In this document: piece by piece, positions 1 to 5,083 of the stretch | Layout of the letters: the number at the start of each line of letters is the position of its first letter | Numbering within the stretch: position 1 is the stretch's first letter | NCBI GenBank assembly: GCA_020846515.1 | Contig: JADLDX010001032.1 | Coordinates: forward strand, 1-5,083 | Origin: Pirellulaceae bacterium | Lineage (GTDB): Bacteria; Planctomycetota; Planctomycetia; Pirellulales; Pirellulaceae | Direction of reading: 5' to 3' | Length of the DNA: 5,083 bases | The notes under the pieces: generated by a model | The model's input: the letters and a program-made list of their open reading frames with translations, nothing else | What the model was told of the DNA's origin: nothing | Databases searched by the model: none | Program-made: the position numbers and the translations under genes

Positions 1-194
1 GCCACCAAACGCACGTCACAATCGGGATGGATCTCGCGTAACCAAGCATAACGCACTTCACCGGGAATCGACTGCGAAGGGTGAGCGGCAAGCATGATGA
101 TCAGTTCATCGACCTGTTTTCGCGCAGTGTCAATGAGATGTTTGTGGCCACGGTGTGGGGGATAGAACTTTCCAACGACAAATCCTAACGTCAT
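1..194 (-). CDS. nadR: NadR-like nicotinamide-nucleotide adenylyltransferase, N-terminal fragment (cut by window edge)
   Basis: Only the first 64 codons are visible; the gene continues past position 1. The fragment starts directly with a nucleotidyltransferase fold: GKFYPPHRGHKHL at residues 8-20 carries the HxGH ATP-binding motif (H14, G16, H17), and SIPGEVRYAWLREIHPD at 42-58 resembles the region after strand 2 in NadR-type NMN adenylyltransferases. There is no N-terminal repressor HTH as in enterobacterial NadR. Known family role: joining NMN to ATP to give NAD, often with a C-terminal ribosylnicotinamide kinase domain, which would lie outside this window. The ATG (194-192) follows the pnuC stop by one base (TAA-C-ATG) and has an AAAGGGA ribosome-binding sequence at 210-204, inside the end of pnuC. 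This implies cotranscription with the transporter and supports the NAD-salvage call. Another small cytidylyltransferase-like enzyme cannot be fully excluded from 64 residues. Confidence 0.78.
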   Translation of the reverse strand, partial: MTLGFVVGKFYPPHRGHKHLIDTARKQVDELIIMLAAHPSQSIPGEVRYAWLREIHPDCDVRLV

Positions 195-195
195 G

Positions 196-888
196 TTAGG
201 CAGTCCCTTTATTAGGCAATTCTGAAGCCACGTTCCAAGATCGATGCCATTGTTTCCAACCGATTATCGCCATGCACAGGAAAATCGCGTAAAGGATCGC
301 TGTTAGGTAAAGACCTTTGGAAACGTAGAGCGGTATGTAAATCGTATCAACAACGATCCAACCCAGCCAGTTTTCCAATTGCTTGCGGTTTAGCATCCAC
401 TGCGAAGCGAGGCTGAGCGATGTCGTCAACGCATCCCAGAACGACGCCGAGCCGCCTAGATGATGAAGGGTCAGCCAAAGGCACAACGTACTTACAAAGA
501 CGAAGAGGCCTAGCCCCGCCGATTCGACCCTGCCGATGCGACTTAGGCTTAGCTGAGTATGGTTCTCGCCCCCGCGAAGCCAAAGCCTCCAGCCCAAGAT
601 TCCCAGGACAAAATAGACAACTTGCAGTCCCGCATCGGCAAATAATCGTGCCTGAAAGAACACGATACTAAATGTTGCCACATTCAGTAGCCCTATGGGG
701 AAGTTCCAGACATTCTCCCTAACCACAAGCCAGACGCAAAGAGCTCCCGTTATGAACGAAACCGCCTCTAATGTTGATGTCAATTCAAGCGACAGGGCAA
801 TTGCCGCGACGAGAGTTGTTGCGCCCGTCAATACCGCCAGGTACGTCTGACTCTTTTCTGACTTTAGCTGATGAATTGTCGTAGCCAA
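196..888 (-). CDS. pnuC: PnuC family nicotinamide riboside transporter
   Basis: The product is a 230-residue integral membrane protein, a normal length for PnuC. Hydrophobic segments lie at about residues 17-35, 43-57, 63-79, 86-104, 122-142, 150-166, 172-190 and 194-212. Family signatures are WNFPIGLLN (61-69), DAGLQVVYFVLGILGW (85-100), and the stretch from D152 through the NRKQLENW motif (167-174) to GWIVVDTIYIPLY (176-188). PnuC proteins move nicotinamide riboside across the inner membrane by facilitated diffusion; uptake is driven by phosphorylation inside the cell. Relatives carry thiamine or riboflavin, but the NadR-like gene one base downstream favours nicotinamide riboside. The start is TTG at 888-886: it precedes the first membrane segment by a reasonable cytoplasmic tail and has an AGGGAG sequence five bases upstream. 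No in-frame ATG offers a better choice near the start. Confidence 0.9.
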   Translation of the reverse strand: MATTIHQLKSEKSQTYLAVLTGATTLVAAIALSLELTSTLEAVSFITGALCVWLVVRENVWNFPIGLLNVATFSIVFFQARLFADAGLQVVYFVLGILGWRLWLRGGENHTQLSLSRIGRVESAGLGLFVFVSTLCLWLTLHHLGGSASFWDALTTSLSLASQWMLNRKQLENWLGWIVVDTIYIPLYVSKGLYLTAILYAIFLCMAIIGWKQWHRSWNVASELPNKGTA

Positions 889-893
889 CGTTG

Positions 894-899
894 CTCCCT
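894..899 (-). promoter_or_regulatory. Ribosome binding site of pnuC (decides a TTG start)
   Basis: The minus strand reads AGGGAG here, followed by five bases and TTG at 888-886. This good Shine-Dalgarno match and spacing is the main reason to accept the TTG start. A second AGGAG at 914-910 is too far away (21 bases) to serve it. Confidence 0.6.
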
Positions 900-930
900 G
901 AAATACACGCTCCTGGTATCTGCAGAGGTA

Positions 931-959
931 ATGATTGTACGTTCATCAATAGCTGTCAA
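931..959 (-). promoter_or_regulatory. Probable sigma-70 type promoter of the pnuC-nadR unit
   Basis: The minus strand has a perfect TTGACA at 959-954. At 17-base spacing the -10 would be AATCAT (936-931, four of six matches to TATAAT). A better -10 word, TACAAT (939-934), is present but only 14 bases from the -35. Transcription would begin roughly at 920-925, leaving a leader of about 35 bases before the TTG start. The -35 is seen directly; promoter function is inference. Confidence 0.45.
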
Positions 960-1032
960 CACTGGTGACCAGAACGGCTTGCGGCCGAGTGAACCACGCA
1001 TTACTGAAACCTCGAACCAGTGCTCAATCTTA

Positions 1033-1132
1033 CTATTTCCAATAACCACTATCACAGTCAAGATACCGCAACGGCACTCCTTCCATCCTAGCGCCCTTTG
1101 GAAACCGGTAGCAGCGCAAAATTGTTGTCGAT
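1033..1132 (-). pseudogene. Truncated, frameshifted remnant of a paralogue of the small CxxC-protein gene at 3088-3324
   Basis: Read on the minus strand, this segment matches the last third of the gene at 3088-3324. IDNNFALL (from ATCGAC at 1132-1127) corresponds to IDGDFAVL. After a one-base insertion near 1104-1107 (CTACCGG against CTACAA) the match continues one frame over as FPKGARMEGVPLRYLDCDSGYWK and a TAG stop at 1035-1033, corresponding to FPNGARMERVPLRDLVDDSGYWKR. By eye about three quarters of the aligned bases agree, and most differences fall at third codon positions, so the copy diverged as a coding sequence before it broke. The 5' two thirds, including the CxxC motif and start, are missing. 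Homology ends where the CGATCG palindrome cluster begins. Confidence 0.8.
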
Positions 1133-1246
1133 CGCTCCGCGATCGAAGCACACTGTCGTCGATCGCTCCGCGATCGAAACGCATGACCGAAACGTACCAC
1201 CGAACCGTACGATCGCGGAGCGATCGTCGACGATCGTCGACGATCG
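1127..1246. repeat. Cluster of CGATCG-rich palindromic repeats (REP-like)
   Basis: A 17-base unit CGATCGCTCCGCGATCG occurs at 1129-1145 and 1160-1176, 31 bases apart, and as its exact reverse complement at 1210-1226. Each unit is itself a hairpin (7-bp stem, TCC or GGA loop). Units two and three can pair over all 17 bases around a 33-base loop (1177-1209). Attached to the third unit is a perfect 26-base palindrome (1221-1246) built from CGATCG and TCGA in alternation. The units abut the remnant gene on one side and lie about 60 bases before the dehydratase start on the other. The structure resembles dispersed extragenic palindromes; function and mobility are not shown by the sequence. Confidence 0.85.
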
Positions 1247-1294
1247 AAACAGCTTGGCTTGTAGAGCAGTATATGGTAGAGGATCCACTATCAA

Positions 1295-1301
1295 AGGGAG
1301 G
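1295..1301 (+). promoter_or_regulatory. Ribosome binding site of the dehydratase gene
   Basis: GGGAGG (1296-1301, within AAAGGGAGG) lies eight bases before ATG at 1310. An in-frame GTG at 1301 would overlap this element and have no ribosome binding site of its own, so the ATG is the better start. Confidence 0.7.
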
Positions 1302-1309
1302 TGTCGTTC

Positions 1310-2998
1310 ATGACGCAGATGAACTGGAATAGTCGTACGCTGACATCTGGCTGGCAGCCGGGTGTGAAGTCCTTTTTTCATGGACTGAAGTTTAGCGATG
1401 AGGACTTTGCCAAGCCGCAGGTCGGCATAGGCGTGCCACTGCTGGAAGGTAATCTTTGCAACGCGCACGCCTACGAACTGGCCAGACGAGTTGCCGCAGG
1501 CTGTCGAGACGCAGGATTACTTGGATTTCCATTCGGGACGCCGGCCGTTAGCGATAACTTGACGCAAGGGCTGGAAGGGGGAAGTGCAAGTCTGGTCTCA
1601 CGCAACTTGATCGCGAGTTCGGCAGAATGCGTGATCACAGCGCATTGCTATGACGCCATGATCGGCCTGCACCACTGCGACAAGAACGGGCCCGGCTTTG
1701 CCATGGCACTCGCGCGGACCAACTATCCGGGCGTTATCTTGAGCGGAGGCAGCATTCAACCTGGCTGCTACCAGGGTCGCAATATCTCGATCCGAGACGT
1801 TTATGATGTTCAGGCGGATGCGGACGCGGGCATCGCTTCACAAGTTGATGCGGATGCGGTCCGACGTTTCGCATGCCCAGGTCCTGGCGGGTGTGGCATT
1901 GCCGCCTCGTTCAATACATGGGGACTGGCCATGGAAGCCATTGGCCTCATGCCACCGCAAAGCAGCTCGACGCCAGCTATAGATCCTGAAAAAGAGGTAG
2001 AGTGTCAAAATGCCGGCGCACTGGTTCGACGCCTGCTGGAGATGCAATTGAGGCCTCGCGATATCTTAAACGCGAAATCCTTTCGAAACGCCGCGGTTAC
2101 GATCGCAGCCGCTGGAGGATCCACCAACGCGATCCTGCATTTGTTGGCGTTAGCGCACGAAGCCAAAGTCAATTTTTCGTTGGCAGACATGCAATCGATC
2201 TTCCGGCAAACACCCGTGTTATGCAACTTCGCGCCGCGCGGCGAGCACACGATGGTGGAGCTGCATCGTATCGGTGGAACTTCGGTTCTGCTGAAGCATC
2301 TCATGACAGCAGGGCTGCTTGACGGTAGCCAGATCACTGTAACAGGCGGGACTCTTCAGGAGAATGTACAGAATGCCAAAGAGCCGCCGGCCGGCCATAC
2401 GCTGATCGCCCCCACCAACTTGCCGTTCAAACCGTTTGCCGACATGCAAGTCTGCTTCGGCAACCTCGCACCAGACGGAATGGTCTTCAAAGTCAGCAGC
2501 TTGAGCGAGCCACGGTTCCGAGGACCTGCGATCTGCTTTACCAGTGGAAAGCAGGTCGTCGACGCAGTGAACCAGAGAACGATCAAGCCTGGCCATGTAG
2601 TCGTCATTCGCGAGCTTGGGCCGGTGGCCTCTGGTATGCCCGAAATCGTGATCGCGACGTCGGCACTGAGTATCCCGGAGTTGGTTGGTAAGGTGGCTGT
2701 CGTGTCCGACACGCGGATTTCTGGGATCTCCCATGGCGCGATCGGCATCCATTGTTGTCCCGAAGCGGTACTGGGTGGCCCAATTGCTCTGGTAGAAGAC
2801 AACGATGTTATATCGTTCGATCTTTTAAAAGGCGAAGTGACCTTACATGTTGGGGACGATGAACTTGGGCTGCGCCGAGCCAAATGGCAGCCGATGCCGA
2901 TCCAGTACCGAAGAGGATATCTCGCCGACTTCGCCGCCACGGTGACTCAAGCCAACCAAGGCTGCGTCAGTCGCACTAGTATGGCAATTAATGACTAA
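1310..2998 (+). CDS. ilvD: Dihydroxy-acid dehydratase-like enzyme (IlvD/Edd family)
   Basis: The product has 562 residues, the usual family length. The three cysteines that hold the iron-sulfur cluster in this family are present: C50 (NLCNAH), C123 (HHCDKNGPG) and C195 (CPGPGGCG). So are the metal-binding D124 and K125 of the CDK motif, E445 of the GMPE motif, and the serine of the RFSG-like motif (S471 in DTRISG). Further family landmarks are AAAGGSTNAILHLLA (267-280), VTGGTLQENV (344-353), FRGPA (403-407) and PEAVLGGPIALVEDND (484-499). Family members dehydrate 2,3-dihydroxy acids to 2-keto acids in branched-chain amino acid synthesis, or sugar acids in catabolism. Odd points: DGRFSG is replaced by DTRISG, the YEGPxGGPGMPE loop is ELGPVASGMPE, and the GGMYTANTM region reads GIAASFNTW. 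It stands alone, without other ilv or sugar genes, so the substrate is uncertain; the gene symbol is a family-level label. The start is ATG 1310, chosen from the ribosome binding site. It ends in TAA facing a convergent gene. Confidence 0.88.
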   Translation: MTQMNWNSRTLTSGWQPGVKSFFHGLKFSDEDFAKPQVGIGVPLLEGNLCNAHAYELARRVAAGCRDAGLLGFPFGTPAVSDNLTQGLEGGSASLVSRNLIASSAECVITAHCYDAMIGLHHCDKNGPGFAMALARTNYPGVILSGGSIQPGCYQGRNISIRDVYDVQADADAGIASQVDADAVRRFACPGPGGCGIAASFNTWGLAMEAIGLMPPQSSSTPAIDPEKEVECQNAGALVRRLLEMQLRPRDILNAKSFRNAAVTIAAAGGSTNAILHLLALAHEAKVNFSLADMQSIFRQTPVLCNFAPRGEHTMVELHRIGGTSVLLKHLMTAGLLDGSQITVTGGTLQENVQNAKEPPAGHTLIAPTNLPFKPFADMQVCFGNLAPDGMVFKVSSLSEPRFRGPAICFTSGKQVVDAVNQRTIKPGHVVVIRELGPVASGMPEIVIATSALSIPELVGKVAVVSDTRISGISHGAIGIHCCPEAVLGGPIALVEDNDVISFDLLKGEVTLHVGDDELGLRRAKWQPMPIQYRRGYLADFAATVTQANQGCVSRTSMAIND

Positions 2999-3019
2999 TT
3001 GGAAAGCGCCACTTTGAAT

Positions 3020-3069
3020 CAGCCGCTAGGCGTTAGCCGCGGTTTTTTAGCGACAACCGTGGCTAACGC
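3020..3069. repeat. Intergenic stem-loop between convergent genes, possible bidirectional terminator
   Basis: Bases 3030-3044 (GCGTTAGCCGCGGTT) pair with 3055-3069 (AACCGTGGCTAACGC) over 15 bp, with one G-T wobble and a 10-base loop. The loop carries most of the T-run and no T-run follows either arm, so this is not a canonical intrinsic terminator on either strand. It lies 22 bases after the dehydratase stop and just beyond the stop of the convergent small gene, where a transcription barrier would be useful. The left part (3020-3042, AGCCGCTAGGCGTTAGCC) looks like the GCTAACGCC-type intergenic repeats that I recall from Pirellulaceae genomes; that recollection is unverified. Confidence 0.6.
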
Positions 3070-3087
3070 AGCATTAGCGATCAGGTG

Positions 3088-3324
3088 TTACCGCTTCCAA
3101 TACCCACTATCATCCACCAGATCCCGCAGCGGCACTCGTTCCATCCGAGCGCCGTTCGGAAATTGTAGCACAGCGAAATCGCCGTCGATGCTCACCAATC
3201 GAGGACGAGCGCCCAGACAATATTTGCAGCTAAGGGGCACCTCCTCGCCCACGAGCGCTTCGATCCTGGCCCGCTCAATTGACGCTTCCTCGTCAAATCT
3301 AAACACTTGTGGCTTCCGTCGCAT
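3088..3324 (-). CDS. Small hypothetical protein with a CxxC motif
   Basis: The product is a 78-residue soluble protein that I do not recognise. It has an arginine- and glutamate-rich N-terminal part (1-30, likely helical), a single C33-K-Y-C36 pair in the middle, and a C-terminal part (41-78) that looks beta-rich and ends in DDSGYWKR. One CxxC pair could bind metal with a partner or act in redox chemistry, but a zinc site would normally need two more ligands. The ATG at 3324-3322 has an AAGGAG ribosome binding site (3337-3332) seven bases upstream. That the frame is a real gene is supported by a second, decayed copy of its 3' third at 1033-1132, where most differences are at third codon positions. 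It converges on the dehydratase gene and lies 82 bases after the end of the 2H-phosphoesterase gene. Confidence 0.75.
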   Translation of the reverse strand: MRRKPQVFRFDEEASIERARIEALVGEEVPLSCKYCLGARPRLVSIDGDFAVLQFPNGARMERVPLRDLVDDSGYWKR

Positions 3325-3327
3325 GGT

Positions 3328-3352
3328 GACACTCCTTTGATGAAAGAGTGTC
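3328..3352 (-). promoter_or_regulatory. Hairpin enclosing the Shine-Dalgarno sequence of the small CxxC gene
   Basis: On the minus strand GACACTCTTT (3352-3343), a CATC loop and AAAGGAGTGTC (3338-3328) form a 10-bp stem with one bulged G. The AAGGAG ribosome binding site is wholly within the 3' arm, and the stem ends three bases before the ATG. In a transcript this would hide the ribosome binding site. It could be a translational switch (temperature, ligand or protein dependent), or processing or termination debris from the upstream gene. The pairing is seen; regulation is inference. Confidence 0.5.
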
Positions 3353-3406
3353 GGGGGAGCGGTGGACTAGGTTGGTCACGCAGGTATTTGGGATTCCGGC
3401 TTCGGA

Positions 3407-3949
3407 CTAGTTTCGCTTGGCCTGGCTGTAGCGAGACAATGTCGTCCACGGACCTCCATGTTGTTGCTCGATCAGTGCAATCTCGCTGAACGTCCATGAA
3501 AATGGTTGCAGAATTTGTGAGACTTCCATGAATATCGCATCTGTACAAATGCCATTTCTCGGATGGATGATGGTGACATGCGCATTCATTGGCCTGGGCT
3601 CAGACGTACCATCAGATAGCAAGGTTCTTCGTAAAGCGCCGAAAGCTTCCACACCTTCGATGGCAGGTAACAACACGGAGTTGCCATCTCTGACTGGCCT
3701 CCCGAACTTCATTTCCAGATGCACTTGTCCAATGCTTGCAACCCGTTGCTCAAACGCCGACCAATCAACAACTTCATCTTCACGACAGAGCGTTACATGA
3801 GCAGCTATGAGGTCTGCTTGAATTCGGTTGTATTGATATCGACAGTGCGTTAACGCCGTTGGAGCGTTATTGAAGAACAAAGTAGCTTGTCGCCGGATAT
3901 CCAAGGACTTACTCATTTCAGTCGACAATCCAAATGAACTGGAAAACAA
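3407..3949 (-). CDS. 2H phosphoesterase superfamily protein (2'-5' RNA ligase-like)
   Basis: The 180-residue product carries the paired HxT motifs that define this superfamily: H51-V-T53 (AAHVTLCRE) and H124-V-T126 (NAHVTIIHP), about 70 residues apart, each in a predicted strand. The C-terminal stretch FSEIALIEQQHGGPW (154-168) matches the last strand and following loop of the family. Members cleave or join 2',5'-phosphodiester or 2',3'-cyclic phosphate bonds in RNA or nucleotides; the exact substrate is not visible here. The protein is cytoplasmic, with no signal peptide. The TTG start at 3949 has an AGGA six bases upstream and lies 13 bases after the stop of the sigma-54 regulator, suggesting cotranscription. 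An ATG at 3916-3914 (residue 12) is the alternative start; it has no clear ribosome binding site, and either start keeps the whole domain. Confidence 0.8.
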   Translation of the reverse strand: MFSSSFGLSTEMSKSLDIRRQATLFFNNAPTALTHCRYQYNRIQADLIAAHVTLCREDEVVDWSAFEQRVASIGQVHLEMKFGRPVRDGNSVLLPAIEGVEAFGALRRTLLSDGTSEPRPMNAHVTIIHPRNGICTDAIFMEVSQILQPFSWTFSEIALIEQQHGGPWTTLSRYSQAKRN

Positions 3950-3962
3950 ACCTTGTCCTGAT

Positions 3963-5083
3963 TCAGTGGATACCCAAGGCTTTAATGCGCGAGCTGAGTG
4001 TCGTGGGTTTCATACCGAGCTTCATCGCGGCACCGTCGCTGCCATAGATTTTTCCACGCGAAGCCCCCAGGGCCGCACGGATGTTATCTGCTTCAAGTTC
4101 GCGGATCTCGGATTCGGTGAGAATTTTGTCGGAAACACTCGCGATTGCCTTGGCCTCCGACGGCTTCGGTGGAGTATTGACCAAGTCGAACTTCAAACGA
4201 CCATCGGTCGCGATGATACACGCTCGCTCTAAAACATGCTGCAACTCGCGAACGTTACCAGGCCACTCATAGCGCTGCAATTCCTGAACGTTAGCCAAGG
4301 TCAACCGCAGACGCGATCGTCCAAGTTGCCTGGCATATCGAGCCAGGAAATGCTCGGCAAGCAACGGGATGTCCTCGGGCCGTTTGCGAAGCGGCGGCAA
4401 ATCCATCGGGAATACACTCAATCGATAATACAAATCCTGACGGAAGCGGCCAGCCTCGGCTTCGGATTTCAAATTGCGATTCGTGGCCGCAATAATGCGA
4501 ACGTCGACGCGACGCGTGCGTTCTTCACCAATTCGTTCTAATTCGCCCTCTTGCAAGACTCGCAATAACTTCGACTGCAAGTCCAGCGGTATTTCCCCGA
4601 TCTCATCCAGAAAAAGCGTCCCTTTATCGGCGAGTTCAAAACGACCGATCCGATCACGTAGCGCACCAGTAAATGAACCCTTGGCATGCCCAAAGAATTC
4701 GCTCTCATAGAGTTCGCGTGGTATGGCGGCACAGTTGACTTTGATCAAGGGACGATCGGAGCGTCGACTATGGCGATGGATTTCACGCGCGACGACTTCC
4801 TTACCCGTACCGCTTTCGCCAAGGATCAACACCGCAGAATCCGTGGGCGCCACAAGCTCTATCTGACGAGTAACCGCTTGTAGTGCCGGGGCCTGTCCAA
4901 GCAAATCACCAAAGATCGCGGACTGTTGGACTTCTTCACGGAGATATTCGTTTTCTTGTTCGAGTCGGTTTCTGAGGGACTCGATTTCTTCAAACGCTGT
5001 CGCATTGGCGATGGCAACCGCGGCGTTGTCGGCAAATACTCGTAGCCAAGCAAATTCCTGATCGCTGGTCTCTACCCGACTGA
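3963..5083 (-). CDS. Sigma-54 dependent transcriptional activator (GAF-like, AAA+, Fis-type HTH), 5' end outside window
   Basis: The frame is open to the window edge, giving 372 residues of a longer protein. Residues 1-35 ([19 protein letters not shown]) are the end of a GAF-like sensory domain, followed by a coiled-coil linker rich in Glu, Arg and Leu (about 31-52). The AAA+ domain has Walker A GESGTGKE (88-95), the sigma-54 contact loop as GSFTGA (135-140, usually GAFTGA), Walker [11 protein letters not shown] (154-163), sensor I ATNRNL (199-204), the FRQDLYYRL arginine region (213-221) and sensor [10 protein letters not shown] (273-280). A Fis-type HTH ends the protein (about 328-372, with [22 protein letters not shown]). 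It would sense a small molecule or redox signal and use ATP to open sigma-54 promoters. The arrangement is that of FhlA/NorR-like regulators. Its targets are not evident; I saw no convincing -24/-12 promoter in the window. The next gene downstream is the 2H phosphoesterase. Confidence 0.93.
   Translation of the reverse strand, partial: SRVETSDQEFAWLRVFADNAAVAIANATAFEEIESLRNRLEQENEYLREEVQQSAIFGDLLGQAPALQAVTRQIELVAPTDSAVLILGESGTGKEVVAREIHRHSRRSDRPLIKVNCAAIPRELYESEFFGHAKGSFTGALRDRIGRFELADKGTLFLDEIGEIPLDLQSKLLRVLQEGELERIGEERTRRVDVRIIAATNRNLKSEAEAGRFRQDLYYRLSVFPMDLPPLRKRPEDIPLLAEHFLARYARQLGRSRLRLTLANVQELQRYEWPGNVRELQHVLERACIIATDGRLKFDLVNTPPKPSEAKAIASVSDKILTESEIRELEADNIRAALGASRGKIYGSDGAAMKLGMKPTTLSSRIKALGIH

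Larger units (their letters stand above)
889..1309. other. Gene-free stretch between the divergent pnuC and dehydratase genes
   Basis: No intact gene is supported in these 421 bases. From left to right they contain the pnuC ribosome binding site and likely promoter (to about 959), an unassigned stretch (960-1032), the remnant of a small gene (1033-1132), a cluster of CGATCG palindromes (1127-1246), and the leader of the dehydratase gene with its ribosome binding site (1247-1309). Open frames that cross it on both strands have no recognisable protein character and run through the palindromes, where stop codons are scarce. I could not identify a convincing -35/-10 pair for the dehydratase gene. 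Confidence 0.6.

Noticed and set aside
889..930. Riboswitch (NAD-II or other) upstream of pnuC
   Set aside because: The likely leader is only about 35 bases and shows no stable structured element; I could not match any known NAD-related riboswitch consensus.
1127..1246. Possible CRISPR array
   Set aside because: Only three units, unequal spacing (31 and 50 bases), one unit inverted, each unit fully palindromic, and no cas genes.
1301..1309. GTG at 1301 as the start of the dehydratase
   Set aside because: It coincides with the Shine-Dalgarno sequence; ATG at 1310 has correct spacing.
871..1332. Plus-strand open frame of 153 codons across the intergenic region, and minus-strand frames at 864-1184 and 1088-1468
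   Set aside because: They run through the palindrome cluster and the pseudogene, overlap real genes, lack ribosome binding sites and show no recognisable protein character.
2005..2940. Several open frames on both strands inside the dehydratase gene
   Set aside because: All are shadows of the dehydratase coding frame, with no ribosome binding sites or recognisable motifs.
3528..3800. Plus-strand open frame of 90 codons opposite the 2H phosphoesterase
   Set aside because: It lies antisense to a well-supported gene with both HxT motifs and has no support of its own.
4902..4904. TTG at 4904 as the start of the sigma-54 regulator
   Set aside because: The frame stays open upstream to the window edge and encodes a GAF-like tail and linker typical of the family, so the true start lies outside.
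4859..5053. Minus-strand 64-codon open frame overlapping the regulator's 5' region
   Set aside because: It is a shadow in another frame of the regulator; low-complexity composition and no domain.

Overview
The window looks like bacterial chromosome, most likely from a planctomycete of the Pirellulaceae (Rhodopirellula-like) type. The reasons are moderate GC content, short palindromic CGATCG-rich and GCTAACGCC-type intergenic repeats, and a small lineage-style hypothetical protein present in two states. This assignment is inference from style, not from a marker gene.

Layout. Positions 1-888 (minus strand) hold a tight two-gene unit. It consists of a PnuC-type vitamin transporter (196-888, TTG start) followed one base later by the N-terminus of a NadR-like nicotinamide-nucleotide adenylyltransferase (1-194, cut by the window edge). 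Together they would import nicotinamide riboside and convert it to NAD. Positions 889-1309 have no intact gene. They hold a probable promoter for the pnuC unit, a frameshifted and truncated remnant of a small gene (1033-1132), and a cluster of CGATCG palindromes (1127-1246). Positions 1310-2998 (plus) encode an IlvD/Edd-family dehydratase that keeps the iron-sulfur and catalytic residues but is divergent in several signature motifs. A 15-bp stem-loop (3030-3069) lies between it and the convergent small gene.

Positions 3088-3324 (minus) encode a 78-residue CxxC protein of unknown function, the intact relative of the 1033-1132 remnant. Its Shine-Dalgarno sequence sits inside a 10-bp hairpin. 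Positions 3407-5083 (minus) hold a sigma-54 enhancer-binding regulator (tail of a GAF-like domain, AAA+ domain, Fis-type HTH; 5' end outside the window). It is followed after about 13 bases by a 2H-phosphoesterase (2'-5' RNA ligase-like) gene, so the two are probably cotranscribed.

No CRISPR array, transposase, tRNA or rRNA was seen. The most unusual material is non-coding or decayed: the two copies of the small gene flanking the dehydratase, the palindrome cluster whose edge coincides with the truncation point of the remnant, and the hairpin covering a ribosome binding site.
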